A stretch of 64,000 bases of DNA from Daphnia carinata. Taxonomy: Eukaryota; Arthropoda; Branchiopoda; Diplostraca; Daphniidae. Made by a program: the position numbers and the translations under genes. Of the stretch, positions 1 through 13,808 are shown one piece after another (the stretch's first letter is position 1; the number at the start of each line of letters is the position of its first letter). Location of the stretch: positions 682,001-746,000 of the forward strand of contig NC_081338.1 in the NCBI RefSeq assembly GCF_022539665.2, written 5' to 3'. The notes under the pieces were generated by a model, which was not told the DNA's origin, did no database searches, and saw nothing but the letters and a program-made list of their open reading frames with translations.

Positions 1-3000
1 GAAAAAATAAGGGGATAAAGTGTGATCTTGGGTAACCACCGCTGAGGGATCCGCGTGAGCATAGGCAGATGGCGATGACCTATTTGTAGCAGCTGTATGG
101 GTCTGCGTTTCGACTGGCTCTATCGCTGCCTGACTGGCAGGCACAAGAGACATTTCCGGAGCAAGAGGCGCTTCATCGTTCAAATTTGTGCTTGATGCCT
201 CTTTGGCTGGTGTCAAAGGTTTCCACTTGCTAGGCGGTGCGATGCTGTTGGAAGGCGTAACAGCTCTTTCGGCGAACGACGAATCCGTTTCTTTGTCGGT
301 CACCACAGACAACGAGTGGCAGTCATTTAGGCCGTCTTCTGATTTGGGAGACAGCGTTTGCTGTTCAGGTAGCGCTGATGGCTGGCTCTCGCTTGGCGTT
401 GCTACGCTTTCAGCGTTTGGCAACGGCGTCGCACAGGTAGGTGTAGGCGGTGCAGGACCTGTTTTGATAGCATATTGCATCCGCAATTTCTCGACGAGAT
501 TCATCGTTTCCCTGGCACTGTCCTCGTTGGTGTCGGCTTTGGGGATGGCTTCCGTGTTGAAGGAATAACTCAGAGTTGAGAGAGCTGCCGTATCGTCCTG
601 ATCGTAATCCTCATCAAACAATCGGCCTTCACTCATTTGCGAGGCACTTTTTAGGAAACCTGTGCCACTATCCGAAACGCTACGAGCAATGTCCAACAAC
701 TCGCTTTCGTCAAATTCAAAGAGATCGCCACTTCTGTTTGCTCCTTCCTCTTTGGCCTTTTTCACGGGAGGCTGAGTAAGGGAAAAAGGCCCTTCGACCG
801 GTTTCGCGTGCTCGAGCTTGAAGTCAGAGGGCTCCTCATTTCTTCGATGCTTCCCTGTCTCCTCATCTGGCGTCTGGGTAGCTCCTTCAGGAGTTGGGCG
901 TTCAACCATTTCAGCTCCTTTATCGTGCCCGGCTCTCGGGGTTTCCGATTTCGATAAGGCATCGTTCGCTTGACCTTTATCGATTCTGGCTTCTGGTTCG
1001 GGCAATTTCTCCTGCTTAATTGGGCTACGTACTGGCTCTGGCTTGGAACGCTCAGCTGAATTTCGACGCTTTCCGTCAGAGTGTTCGAGTCCAGTACCTG
1101 TCCGACACGGTTGCCGATTATCGAATCCTTCACGCTGTGTCGATGAGATGGAATCTCCCCTACTTCGTCTGTTGGCCTGTTTTGGCTTAGGTTTGTTAAC
1201 ATGTGATCGATTATCAGGATCGGTGACGGGCAGTTTCGTTCTTGCAATGGACGGCTCGCCGGATTTGGCTGGGCTGGCAACACTTGGTGTTGCCGTTCCT
1301 GCTGCTGCTGCTTCTCCCGAGGTTTGAGACAGTCGAGGCGATGTGATTCGGCCTTTGATCGCGTTCTTCTGAGGAACAGCTTCGCTGGGGTTCGATCCCG
1401 ATTCCGAATCGGAACTGTGACTGGATGAATCGGAAGATGAGGACGAGGAGGAAGATGACGACGATGAAGAAGAGGAGGAGGACGAGGAGAATTTGCTTGG
1501 TTTGATAACGACATCAACGGAACTGGTGGTTCCTGCACCGGTTCTAAGCGGCGGTTGCTGTGGCTGCGCAGACTCTGACTGCGGGTGTACTTTACTGACA
1601 TTGGTCGATTTGACTGATTCGCTGGATGAGTTGGAGCTAGATGAGCTACTAAGGCTGGAGCTTGAGGATCCAGATGAGGAGGAGGAACTTGACGAGGAAG
1701 ACGAGCTTGAGGAGCTTTTAGATCGAGATCTTGAACTGGATGAACTGGATCTTGTTCTCGACCTGCCGGGTTGTTGTTGAGCCCTAACGGCAACAGGACA
1801 TTCGGGACCGGATGGGATCTCAGACATCGGGCTGATTTGAGCAACTTTCTTGACCGGCTGTTGCTGTTTGGGTTGTGCGGAGGACTCTCCGGCGGGCTGG
1901 GCTTTATTTCTGACCGGCCCACTTTTCGTTTCCGAGAGAGTCGCAGTGACCAATTTGGTGGCTGACGCATTTTTGCCGGAAGTTTTCTGGGCCCCACGAC
2001 CAGCTGAGGAGGACTGGCCGGACGAAGCCACACCTCCTCGGGCGGAATGGGATTCGGACTCGGACGGCCGGGGACCCCTGTCTCGAAAGGGCTTACCGGT
2101 TGCCTGAGTCGTCTCCGCATCGGCACCCATCTTACCTTTCTTTTTTGCTGTAAGCTCGTTATCCTCTTTTGAATCACCAGAATCAGAATCAGTTGTATCA
2201 AACAGGATATCAATCTTGGATTTTGATTTCGGTTCCACTTTCCCTTTGCCAAGTGGGTTCGGCAATGTTTTGGGATCACTTTTCAATTTCTTTTTCACAG
2301 AAGAATCACCCGGTATGTCAGAGTCGATGTCGAACAAGGAAATCGACGATTTGCAACTCCCGATTTTTATAGTTTCGGCCGCTTTCCTAGCTGCCTGTCT
2401 TTGTGGCACGTAAGATGGAAAGTCGGATGGTGCTATTACTTTCTCAACCAACGAGTTTTTCTTCTCCTTTTCCTTGCCATTGTTTTTCACATCTGCTTTC
2501 GGTTTCTCAACCGAACAGGTTTCTTCCGAGGTTACATTCATTGTCTCGGCAATACTCTTAAGTTCACTCTTGGGCTGTTGGGAGAGAACAACGTTTTCTT
2601 TGCCCACGCCTTTGGTTTCCTTCTCTTCCTTTTTCTCCTTGGCTGAGACATTGGCATTAGCGTTATGTAAACTTTCGGTGGCCTTCTTTGCAGCCTGTCG
2701 CTGAGGCACGATCAAATCTGTGGTGGATTTCGTAGCAGATTTGGGCTCACTGGCTTTTTTACCCCGACCGCGACTGCCAGCCGTGATAGGAGAAAACGCC
2801 TTGACAGCGGCTTTGGTCCGCACAACGGAAGAACTTGGGTCACTGCGAGGTCCCGCTTCTTCCTCACTGTCGGTGTAAATGAACTTGCCAGCTCTATCAC
2901 TAGTTTTCGAACCGGCTTTTTTGGAACCAAGCTGTGTAATGGCTACATCGAAATCGCTGTCGACCGAGGTAATTGATGTTTGCGAAGGTGTTCTCACCTG

Positions 3001-5995
3001 AACGGAAAGAATAAAAAATGGGAAATTGTGATCGGCATAGAAACTCGAACAGAAAGATGATTTGAAATACCGGTCTCTTCCATCTACTGTTTGTTTCGGA
3101 ATCGGAGGCAGCCGATTCGGCACTAATGGAAGAAAGTGAGCGGGACCTACGACTTTCGCCACCGTTCATGTACGTGCGTTTATAGGGATTGTCTTCCTTT
3201 AAATGATTGGGACGACCAACGATTCCATTTTTATCCTGCAACCAAAATTCAACGCACACAGAATGAAAACTGTTTTCTTGTCACCGATAATTACCGAAAA
3301 GCCAAACCTTTTTCATTGCGGGGATGTTTGACTGTACGCCTGCTATGAGTTGAATGACTTGTTCAAAGCCTTCTTTTTTGATCGTTTCCCCACGTGAATA
3401 TACAAGGTCATAGATATTGGAGCCATGATTGGCGTCACGCAGTGCAATCAGTTCTGCTGGGGTGATATTTTTTTGAAGATCAGACAGAGACAAAATCGCT
3501 GCTTGCTTGTGGAAGGTTTGTTCTCGCAATCGAAAATACGATCGTGATAATTTCTCTCTTCGGCTGACCATGTAACACAAATTTCGAACCTACAGCGAAG
3601 AACAGTTTTTACTGACAACTCTGCATTTAACGAGATAAAAATAATAAAGTTAATGAGAAGTATGTTCATACCCTCTCTAGGTCTTGTCGCAGCTGTACAA
3701 ACAATTTCATACGTTCCATATCTTGCTGTTGTTGCTGACTTAATCGTTCCGTTTCAGTGGTTTTGGGCGGTAGCAATGGTCTATCTCGGTTGGACTGAAG
3801 TTTTTTAAAAAGAAAATTGGTTGCTTGTTGTAAAGACACATGAGTTTGGGAGCACACACCTTTCGTTTAAGAACCCAAAAGTTGAAAATTTGATCAACGA
3901 CATCAAGATCAAGATCTAACGTCCGCGCTGTTTCGCTAATGCTGGCATGCTTATAGAAGTCCGATTCGATGAGTTGTAGCCTTTTCGACGCAAGGAGGAA
4001 AAAAAATTAGTTCTCGATTCACACAAGTAACTCCCAATAAGAAAACGCAAAAAGTAAACATGTTTATGTATCCTATACTTTTGGGCACGGATTAAGTTCC
4101 TTTCTTCGACGGTCATTTCTTTTTTCAGCTTCCTAACGGATTGGGTGTTTTCCTCCCCCTCGCCTTCAACATGAGATCCCGTGATCCCTCCGGAACTTTT
4201 TTTCACCATCGAGTGTTTTTGGCAGTACGACTAAAATACAAACAAAAAGAAACAAAAATTTAATACGGAAATGATTTTATAGACATTAGTTGATGACATT
4301 ACAACGCGAAATTGACAGGCAAAATCATACCCTTAACTTTACTCCGTCTTCGGAATGCTCATCCTCGACGATAGCCTTCATCTCTAGGCTATGCCTGAAA
4401 CCGCAAGTCACATGATAGGCAGTTTTACACGACTTCACAGAGCACTGGATGCAGGCGCCACCCTTTTCTTTGCACAACACACAATTAAGATTCCACCGAC
4501 TTGGCTAGAGAAGCAAAGCATGGAATGGATCAGTATAGAAAAAGACCAAGCGACCGAACTAAGAAACCGTTACCGGAATGCTTGATATTTTAGTGATGGG
4601 TTCCATCTTTTCCACACATCCTATAGATACTTCTGGTATCCATAGGGCGCAGGCTACATGGGCCCAAGTTGATCCTCCTCTTGTAGCTTTAAGCGCACCG
4701 CCTTGATTGGGACAAAGTTGACACGGTGGACGCAAACCAAGTGCACACGGTTTGCACAGCCAGGGTCCGGGAGGTATGCTTAAAATACCGTAGCAAGCCT
4801 GATGCACGCAAATATTACAACGATCGCAGAAAACCATTTCGTTTCCCTCCTCTGAATCCGGCTGTAAATGATAAAGATTCGTAAACGTTTCCTCTGAAGA
4901 GCCTGAAAGAAAGCTTACCGCTCTGCAGACATCACAGATAACGTTCTCGTCGTATTCAATCCCGAGAAACTCTTCTGTTTTGAGCAAAGTCTGCATGTTA
5001 GCCCACGATTGGCGCTCAAGCTCTTCCATTGTTTGTTCGAATGACAACTCCGAGATCTTGGATGAACCTGTTTAGGATAAAATAAGAAATTTCCTACCAG
5101 ACTCAGGATTGACTTTGTGATATGCAATACCAATTGCGTTTCGCTGGGCATTTACACGATTTAACCACGCTAAATCCACATCGTCCATGTCATAAGCGCA
5201 TGCTTGCTGTGATCGTGCTGGAGCGGAAGTCAACTGATGGATATCAGACGAGTAGAAATCATCATGTGTTACTCGTACAAACTTGTTTTTCGGTCTGCCA
5301 ACAAAAACATCCATTTCGTTATAACATATATATACTTTTTAAAATATGAATCAATCATACAGTTTGAAATCGTGTGTCCTTTCTGGCGCATGCGCATTGG
5401 GTAGGCAAACGACTCGAGGTATAGGTAACGAATCAGGAGAAACTGGAACTTGAACGCCTCGCTCCCATTCTTGACGCCATGGATCAGATAATGACCAATA
5501 GTCTTCCGTACCTAATGGCTCCGAGTCGGGTAGTTTCATCGCTGATATAAGATCTTTCCGAAACAACTAAACACCCAGACAGGAAATAAATTTAAAATTT
5601 CACTGCTTTGAAATTATGAAATGAAAATAAACCTCGGCAGGTGCTTCAATCGCATTGCGATTGTATATATTAGAGCTCTTAAGGTCAGAGAGGTAACGAG
5701 GAGTCCATGGTGTTTTGGAGGCTGAATCTGCATGAGACTGTGAATGGTCATCACCTGACAGAACACTGCCCCCACAAATATTTTTGGTCCCACCGCCTAG
5801 TCGGGGGCGTTTGCGCTTTCCTTTTGAACCTTCCAATTGAATTGAAGCCAAAATGGTTGATCAGGACTCATTAAAGTTGTGTTAACATTTCATGGCAGGT
5901 ACTCTATAGTTATTTGTAGAAGTTTACTTACTCATGTTTTGAGTCCCATCTTCACCCTTGCCCTTAGAGGGCAATTTCTTCACTCTCTGAGACAT
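1..5995 (-). CDS. rno: PHD finger protein rhinoceros (Jade/rhinoceros family), N-terminal 1713 codons, runs off left edge
   Basis: Twelve coding exons can be read on the minus strand: 5995-5932, 5829-5633, 5566-5361, 5294-5131, 5067-4574, 4504-4331, 4230-4079, 3980-3860, 3794-3672, 3589-3308, 3235-3071 and 2997-1. All junctions are GT/AG and phases agree, giving 1713 uninterrupted codons. Exons 3-4 hold the enhancer-of-polycomb-like segment. Exon 5 holds a PHD finger (first cysteines in ENVICDVC, about residues 250-310), followed by the extended PHD (CQLCPNQGG to YHVTCGF, about 325-430) completed in exon 6. Exon 10 contains the family-typical stretch [14 protein letters not shown]. Exon 12 is one open 3-kb exon rich in Ser, Lys, Pro and Gln, as expected for the long disordered tail. 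Fly Rhinoceros is a nuclear protein restraining EGFR signalling in the eye; a chromatin-reader role here is inferred from the family. A 30-bp alternative intron (5068-5097) would also keep frame, but 5068-5130 fits the other intron sizes. The 3' end lies outside. Confidence 0.93.
1405..1745 (-). repeat. Serine-codon low-complexity tracts inside rno exon 12
   Basis: Two runs of mixed TCN/AGY serine codons, at about 1425-1490 and 1625-1745, encode poly-serine separated by a basic and glutamine-rich linker. Serine codons are varied rather than one pure triplet, so the tract is conserved as protein rather than a fresh microsatellite. Confidence 0.8.
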
Positions 5996-6022
5996 GCTTT
6001 AGCAGAAGAAAAGCAGCACCTG
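5996..6022 (-). other. rno: rno 5' UTR stub and upstream splice acceptor
   Basis: Reading on the minus strand, TTTTTCCAG ends at 6020 and is followed by 24 bases before the ATG at 5995. This suggests the start codon sits just inside the second exon and a non-coding first exon lies upstream. The first exon itself is not certain. Confidence 0.5.
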
Positions 6023-6242
6023 GAAAAACAAACAATGGCTTGATTTGAAATATAATAGTATTGAGGAAAATGACCATTATAAACAAGAATTGAAGATCAC
6101 AATATTATTTTACTGGAAAAACATCAAGAGGAGGCATGGTTGTTTTTTCAAACTTGGACCACATAACTCGTCTCGAATAAACGGAGTAAATGTGACAGAC
6201 GTAAATAACGGTGAGAAGCTTCAAAGGCAGACGGAGTACGAA

Positions 6243-6253
6243 CGCCATCTTGG
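6243..6253 (-). promoter_or_regulatory. CCAAGATGGCG motif, candidate rno promoter element
   Basis: The minus strand reads CCAAGATGGCG about 250 bp upstream of the rno start codon. AAGATGGCG resembles the YY1/Pho binding core often found near animal transcription starts. Only the motif and its position support this; no TATA box or initiator was evident. Confidence 0.25.
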
Positions 6254-6259
6254 AAAAAA

Positions 6260-9200
6260 ATATCCCATTCCCTCTGTCATAACCATTTGCTATTCTTGAA
6301 CTTGAACATGAAACTATTTCTTTACAAATGCAGGACAGATTTCCAGGATCAAATCCTACAGCACAATCTACCCATCAATAGCACGGAATATCCAAAGAAA
6401 AGGCATAATCTTGAGTAAGGTGAAACAAGCTGAGGGGTCCTGTAAACATTGTTTCTTTCTCATCCACTGTGAACTTTATAACACACTTTCAATGGTTATA
6501 ACACTAATTTATAAGTTGTACCATATTTATCTCGTGCGTATTGCATGACAAGAAGAATCCATCTTAATGAAATTTCACGGGAATATCCCGAAACGGATCC
6601 TTTGGCGCCATCACTACGAAATGAAAAAATAAAGCCCGAATGTCTTAAGTATCGATTCTGAACTATCGATTGTAAATATTGATACTTGATTGTGCTTGAT
6701 CAAATTTGTGTCTTCAAAATCAGAGGGAACGTTTACGGATGACTTTTGATCAGCAATTGCTTAAAATTTCATTATGCACAGAGCTACACAATGCTTGTTT
6801 GACCTTTATGCCACCCAAACAATAAAATAAGAATTTTTCATGTAAAAATTCGGGTCATTATTTTTTGTATGATGTTTTAAAACATGATCCTTCCGTGAAG
6901 CTATTAAGTATATAACTTTCATATAAAGAATACGGAATTAAACTTTTTCAAACCAGGTAAATGTGAATATGATTCGTCGAAACGGGTTTTCATTCGAACA
7001 ACGGTCGCATTTGCAGAGACGGACTAGGTGATTTTCATGTACCACACAAAAAAGTAAAAAGTTTATTGGCCTTCAATTTTTTGACAAAATCTTTAAAATA
7101 CGTCTAAACTTAACGAGTACCAGTACTAAACTCTATTCGTCGAATAACAATTGTTTTTTTGCAAGTTCTTTATATCTGAAAACAGTTGTCAATCCAGAAA
7201 TTTTGATACTTAAGAGTAAAAGAAATCTACCACATGGAAATTTTTATTTAAAAAAATGATGTATAAGTAACAAATGAGTTTTAAAAAACGCAAAAAAAAT
7301 TCATGATAAAAAAATAACACATGCATCGGAACTCGGTGACAGTGGCAGCTGTCAGATGCTACGACAGCGCGCGGAGTCACTCTGATGGCAAAATTTGGCG
7401 GTTAACAAATTCAGAGTAAGTCGAGAAAGAATTCATGTTTAGATGTTTTTCAATCAGGTTTGACCAGTGAGCTAACTGTACTGAATACAGAATCTAAGGT
7501 TGCTGTTTGTTCTCACTGAGTACGAGACCAGAAGTCCATTACTGCTCGAAAATCTGATCCATTTGGCAGTCTTCGCTCAGCTAACTATTGCATCTGACAG
7601 TCTTTGAATGTTTCGATGTGTAGGTAAAGTCACCCTACGAAAGAAGCGACCCTTTTTTGCGCTTGCGAACGGTGTGGTTCCATCATGAATCCCGAGTTGG
7701 TCAACGTTCTGCTCTCCTAGCAATTTCATACACTGAATATGCTATTACTACAGTTAATGTAAATGGGGTTTTATTTGGGGTACTCTTGTCTGATCAGCTC
7801 CATTAACCTAAATGCAACACAACAAAAGCCAAGTGATTTTCTACTCCATTAAAACATTTTCGTTCCATGGAGGTCCACGGGACGTTGCTAACCAATATCC
7901 TATGGACGTCCTACTCACATCCCTATTGCATTCCACAAGATGTTCCTATTCAGTAACACTTTGTAGTAAACTGGGCCTCCAGTATACATTATAGTTCGAC
8001 GTCCATTCGATATCAGTTTCTTGACATTATTGGGGTTAAAAAAAAAAAGTCACGGAATAGAAACTCAGCTATCAAAACCAAATCATTCTATGTCGGGTAC
8101 TTATATCACTTGGTTATCATTTTTGACATATAATATACGTATACGTGTATCTTAAATCATGTATACGCGGAAATTTGTAGGAATTGGGTAAAAAGGTCTC
8201 ATTTAACCCTCGGTTAACTATTGTTGAATCGTTTACGAACGCATTTTTACAATCTATGTGTGTTACTAAAAACGATAAACTAGTTATACATTTACATAAC
8301 ACAAGTTTATAACTACTACTTTCATGTATTTTCAATGTTTAGAAAAGTTTTTAATTTATTCTAGTTAATTTTGAATGTGTCCGAATAAAAAAAATATGTC
8401 TAATCGAGTGGCTAGCAAATCACACGTATATTAATTTAGTTATTATATCTTTGTATAATCCTGGTTGCAACGATTTTTAAAATATTAATTCTCACATACA
8501 TCCATACCACTTTGAAAAATGGCAGACATCGTTGGGGCTCGAATTTCCCGACGTCCTTAGATTACCCTAGAAGAAGCTGCTCAGTACGCCCGTACCAAGT
8601 ACAATTTGTGTCTTGAGAAGACGAAAAACAGTATAATAGTTCAAGAGCCAGCTAGGAATGAGACACAAGCATATTGGTAAATGTTTGAAGATATAATGTA
8701 AAACAGTGGGGTGGAGTAAGTCTAAAAAGTCACATCTTATTCGTCAAAGCGGTCGCGAGCAAACATGACACATTGCTGAAGTCGGCGTTTAAATGCAAAA
8801 AAAAAATCCATTTATGAATGCGTATTGGTACGGATGAAATTGTTGCCATTTGATAACAAAAAATTTTAATCTGGTGGTATAAAACCGGTAGGGTTTTTTA
8901 GCTGTTTAATACAACCAGGACGAGTTAAAAACTTTATATTATGGTGTAATTTCGTAAAATTGATTCGCATGTAGGCCTACCATAAACATAAAAAAAAGTC
9001 TTATTTTTGATGAATGTAACAGATTAGACTTGATTATAAGTTGTTTTATATAAACCAGACTTCATTTTCTCACTCAGTTTTTTCAATAGCAACGTTTTCT
9101 AAAGCGGTAATTTTGCATCGCAATTTGTGCCTATTTTAAATTTAATCTTACGATGCATTCTCAACTAAGTTTAGGGGAATTCCTTCCGACTTGTTTTATT

Positions 9201-11900
9201 ATTATTAATAGCATTATTGCAAGTAAGATGATCAGTTAAATTAAAACTGTTTAATCTTGTCGCATAACAATGAGATTTATGTATAACATTTTGTTTCTAA
9301 TAACATTTATAAAAATTACTTCAAAGAAATACTTTAATTATTATGTTGCTAGGCTAATAAAAAAAATGGCCTTTTTAAACTTGGCATCTGGAAATCTTTC
9401 CCTCATTCATCCTGTGTTTTCTTCTTTTTAACTGTAATTTCTTTTTCGAATTTTACGTTGTTAGAAATCCTTCCTGAATCATTGCCGCATATAATTACAA
9501 CCTAACAATCAATGTATTTTCGCCACAATGTACGATTAAATAACATTAAGTTTGACATGCGATGCAGCGTAAAAGTAGCAATAATAGCCTAAGTGCTTCA
9601 AAGCGACTGATTTTCCAGACGATGATAATAGAGGGGAGGATCATTGTTATGCATTTTGCACTTTTTTGCTGTGCTCGGCTCCAATAAGACGTGATCTGGT
9701 CCCCCACCGCCACGAAAAAGACTGACTGGGCCACCGTTTATTCCGGATGTCGAGCCGGGTCGAGTGGTCGGGTTAAACCAAGATGATCTGGCGCAACTTT
9801 GTAAAATGGCGGCTTTAAAGATAACTCTGTAAAAAGGGTGTTGATTAACTTGTTGGCAATCGAGTTTGATATTATTAATGGAAAAGGTGGATAGATTATA
9901 TCCATTTAAACAATCGATTGTTAATGATCGAATCAATATAAACTGACCAATCAGCAAAAACTCGACCCGATTAACGCAGGGCCGAACCCTGGCTGGGACC
10001 ATTTCTTGCAAATAGCTACACATCGTTCTTCACAAGAGGAAGCGTTAGCGTTGACTTTTGAGGACGTGATCAATTGCATGACACTCCGCATTGCATGACA
10101 GTGGACGGAGGTTCTGTTCACCAGTACCATCTCAGCCGTTTCACTAAACAGCCTGTTCTCTCTCTTTTATAGGTGGGTTTGCTTTTTACTTTTTATTCAC
10201 TCTATATTTGTCTCTCTTTAATGACAGCTTACACTTCACCCCAAATTTTTTTTATTATTTAAAAATATTTTTCATAATTAGTGTGGTTGCAGGTGTTAGT
10301 GAAACTCCGAGAAGAGCTGGCGGTCATCCACTGTGCGGAGAAACTTGTTTTTTTATTGACAGCTCAACTTCACGCCATTGATTTACTACGCATTGAAATG
10401 TTGAATATTGGGCCGACAATGCTAACAGTAAAAATTATATTTTCATTCAGGTGATGGGAATTTTTCTAGGCATGTTCTACTTACCAAACCATATATCATT
10501 CTTGAAATCGCACACTCGGAAACTCAACGAATCAAAATAGATTTTATGTAACTTTTTTTTTTGGTTCTGATCTGGTGTTCGGTGAAGATCTTGGTGACGT
10601 TCTGCAATTGTAAAAATGATCTACAATTGGGAAAAGAACCATTTTTTTATGGTAGATTCTGATTTGACCGCTCTTACGGTTTTGTTACAACGCAACGACT
10701 GCCGATGCTCTAGTTCGTCTATTGCGTCGCTTATACACCTTTCCAAAATGGATCATGGTCATCACTCACTTGTTGCTATATGTTCTGGTGTCAGCATATT
10801 ACGCGTCTACCTTAACATTCGTAGTCGGCGTGGTTCGTTGGTAAACCCCTATCTGTTTATCCACGCTGGATTCAACTGAACTGCAAAATCACTGTCGACT
10901 AGAACTTTTTGGTGCTTTCTCAATTTTATTGTTTTGTTGCACAAGAAGTGAAAAGCTTATTTTGGCATCATCTTTTTTTGCTGGACGCGCGTCAGTACTA
11001 ACTGTATCACAGTACGTTTTCCATTCACTTGCTGTTTTGTCGAAAATCCGTACAACTAGCAAAATTTACAGAAACGAGAATAGCAAAGTTTACAGAGGCT
11101 GGATGTTCTATCTGTGCCTCTCCTCAAAGCACATTATGTTTTCATCGATTTTTATTGATCCATACTGCACTACTAGGATGCCTTTAATTTGTACTGAAAT
11201 CCTACAATGACAACTTTACAGCAACTTTACAGGAGTAGATGACCGACAGAAATTGCTCTTCAACACAGATTTTTATGGTCATTATTGCACCGATTTTGGT
11301 GTTCAATAAGACGATGTTTTGCACCAACTGAGCTAACACTGAATAGAAATTCTGCTGTGATTATACTCGAACACGAATCTTCTTCGTTGCGCTTGAGTAG
11401 TGTTGCACCTAGTAAATATTTACCGGAAGCTAGAGTGGTTATCTTTTCACAGAAAATGAATCAATCGCTGCTTAGACCACCCGGCAATCGGGGGAATGAA
11501 TTAACCAGAAAAGCTACCCTACGAGAGATAAGGAGATACGTAGTCCGGAAGAGGTGTCATCCGCGCAAAGATATAAATCGCTGCCACAAAACTCCGTAAG
11601 AGAGGTCGCTATCCAAGGAGCTCACGGGGTTCATGAAACTCCGTTAGAAGAGTTTCTAGTGCTCCCTAGACGTTGTCAGAGCTTCTCCACGTTTGGCTAA
11701 AGTCTTTATCCCTTTTTGGTCTCGTTAAGACATTGGTAGTTTAAGTAATTAATTGCTGTGTTACTATGTGCTTTTGAATACAAAACAAGTGTGAAAATAT
11801 CAGTTTTAGTCTAAGAAACTATGCTGGGAAATTATTTACTTGCTGGCTCCGGCGAAATGCAATTAGATCCTCTGTTGTTGAAAAATTGATTTGGAGTAAT
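6260..11900. other. AT-rich intergenic DNA, no supported gene
   Basis: About 5.6 kb with many stops in all frames and only short unconvincing open frames. The pieces worth naming are a broken 53-codon frame (8519-8680) and an AG-bounded open stretch at about 10293-10457 that I cannot assign. From 9590 to 10020 the minus strand is open for 141 codons but resembles no family I know. Confidence 0.6.
8519..8680 (+). pseudogene. Unidentified 53-codon frame with one internal stop
   Basis: A frame starts at ATG 8519 and ends at TAA 8678, interrupted once by TAG at 8558. After the stop it reads LEEAAQYARTKYNLCLEKTK, which looks more protein-like than the AT-rich surroundings. I recognise no family. 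It may be a decayed exon or chance. Confidence 0.2.
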
Positions 11901-11921
11901 GGGGAGCGGGTCATCGCTCCC

Positions 11922-12690
11922 CTATGCGACATAAGGGAGTGGCCTTGCGTTTACTACGCTTTCGGTCTCAATCAGACTGACTTCCAACTCGTCGTATTCC
12001 ATAGGCGCGCGGCCGTTGGATCGCCGAAGTAGGTTTGTCATTGTTCTTACCATGCGTTCCCATAAGCCCCCCACCATGGGGGCTAGGTTGGCGGAAAATA
12101 TCCATTCGGTTTTGGGCATGGGTAGAAGGTTGTGGATGGCTGCATCGGATCTCAGGACCTTCAGGTGGTTGAAGACGCACTTAAATGTCTGTGCGTTATC
12201 CGAATACATGACAGGCACGTTACCCCTACTAGCGGAGAATCTTGCAAGGAGGAAGTCGCGTGGTGGCATGGTTTTTCTCAACTCCAAATGGAAGGCCCTA
12301 GTCACCGCGCAGGTGAATAGGCAGAAATAACTTTTTGGTTGCTTGATAATGCCCTTTTTCTTTTTATTTAATTGATCCGTTTGCAGATTTTCTTGAGTTT
12401 CCTCCGTTTGTTCCATGGCTGGAGGATCTGCTGTAGTCACCATATTTGGATCATCCGTTTGTGGAAGGTCCGCGGAGGCCGTAAGCTCCACTTGTTTGCG
12501 TTTCTTATGTGATGCTGGGTGTTTGTAATACAAGGGCCCTGTGAAATCTACACCCGTGATTTCGAAGGCTTTCGCTTGTTTCAAGCGATTTAATGGTGGA
12601 GGTGGGGCGCATGGGACGGTATTTGGAGATGAACCTTAGTATCCAGGCGGTTCTTCGGACTAAAAGATTCCATGACCGAATTCGATCCAA
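11922..12690 (-). pseudogene. BEL/Pao retrotransposon integrase fragment
   Basis: The minus-strand frame 12584-11922 (220 codons) reads as a retroelement integrase core. The first catalytic Asp is in GVDFTGP, the second in VMYSDNAQTF, and the Glu lies in SLIETESVVNARPL, the usual BEL/Pao C-terminal motif. A lysine- and glutamine-rich insertion separates the first strand from the rest. A second frame (12690-12505) carries the segment just before the core, so a frameshift is present near 12590. No reverse transcriptase or LTR is attached, so this is an isolated piece. It resembles but is not the same as the element at 13.8-17.3 kb. Confidence 0.8.
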
Positions 12691-12699
12691 CTGCCATTC

Positions 12700-13808
12700 A
12701 GTTGGGGGTAGCTGGCTCCCGCTTCAATCCTCCGCTTCAATCCTCTCGTGGATGCTCGGTTCTCCTGCATCGGGTGTTGAATCCTGCCACTCGTTTTCGT
12801 CTTTTAGCCGTGGTGGATCATTCCATTATATGCCGTGTTTTTCTTACACACGCAAAATGCATGGGTTCTATGAAGTCGACTATTGAAGTCTTTCGATGGT
12901 CTCATTTCCCTTTTGACAACAAATGTTACAATTTCATTTATTGTCACACACAATGCCACAAGTGCTACAGCAAACATTGACACTAAATAATACATAATTC
13001 ACCATTTTACACACTACACGCGAAGTATCACCTAAAGTGCTGCCCTCTCGGGCTGGGCTGTAGGTGTTTATCTTTTGTTCAGTTTTGGGGGTAAAAAGGA
13101 AGTTTTAGTTAGTTAGTATCAATGTCACACTTGTGCCAGTTGTCTCAGCTTTTCACTTGTCTTTAGTTCCCTCTTGCAATCGAGTCTAGACACTGAGGAT
13201 TCCGCCAAGCACATTTGTTTTCCCGTTCTCCTTCTCAATCCAGAATAGTTTCGTCGTCCCACCTCAATCATCTTTCATTTCAATTTTTTCATCCTCATCA
13301 TCATCCTCTCTCTGTTACACTCCCCGCACGAGGAATTTGTAACACGGAGGGTAGTCAACTACCGAAAGCTCCTTCTTAAGGACTCACGCGAGGGTGGCCA
13401 GTGTACAGCAGAGCCCCGTCTTAATGTCCTGTCAGACGTGGGACCAAATCTCGACTCCTTCTTCACTTAAAGAGAAGTCAGAGGTCTTCAGGTTCAACCT
13501 GTCCTCCAGGGGTAGAAATGCAAACTAGCCAATGAGGGAAAAACAAACAGGGTAATAAAATGCGACAATAGAGGGCCGCAGTTGCAATTATGGGTCTGTG
13601 CTTTCAAATCGAATTCTCACTCCACGACTCTCTCTGTGAATCAAGTCGTATCGTCGTAAGAGTGCTTGTTAATACTGAAAAGGAAAAAAAGAAAAATAGG
13701 ATAAAGAATTCTTAAATTTTCTTGTTAGTCTTTATCGTTTCCATTTGTATGTAACTGAAGGTAAGCTGGGGGTCTGTGGGATCCGCTATCCCCAATAAGC
13801 TCATAGCT
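12700..13808. other. No gene; CT-rich and possible LTR-derived sequence
   Basis: No coding signal. The segment 13180-13320 is pyrimidine-rich on the plus strand. Lying downstream of the BEL integrase at 13.8 kb (read on minus), this interval could contain its 3' LTR, but I cannot find a matching partner LTR. Confidence 0.4.

Noticed and set aside
1493-1780. Acidic (Asp/Glu/Leu) frame on plus
   Set aside because: It is the complement of the rno poly-serine tract; the biased composition creates a spurious frame.
762-2279. 505-codon open frame on minus
   Set aside because: It is an alternate frame of rno exon 12, rich in Pro, Arg, Ser and Gln because of the underlying serine codons. The true frame is open over the whole 2997 bp and joins the PHD exons in phase.
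5068-5097. A 30-bp intron in rno
   Set aside because: Splice-like ends exist and phase is kept, but the size is below all other introns. The donor at 5130 gives a 63-bp intron in the same phase.
9598-10023. 141-codon minus frame
   Set aside because: No domain, no splice or start context and unremarkable composition. Kept as unassigned rather than called a gene.
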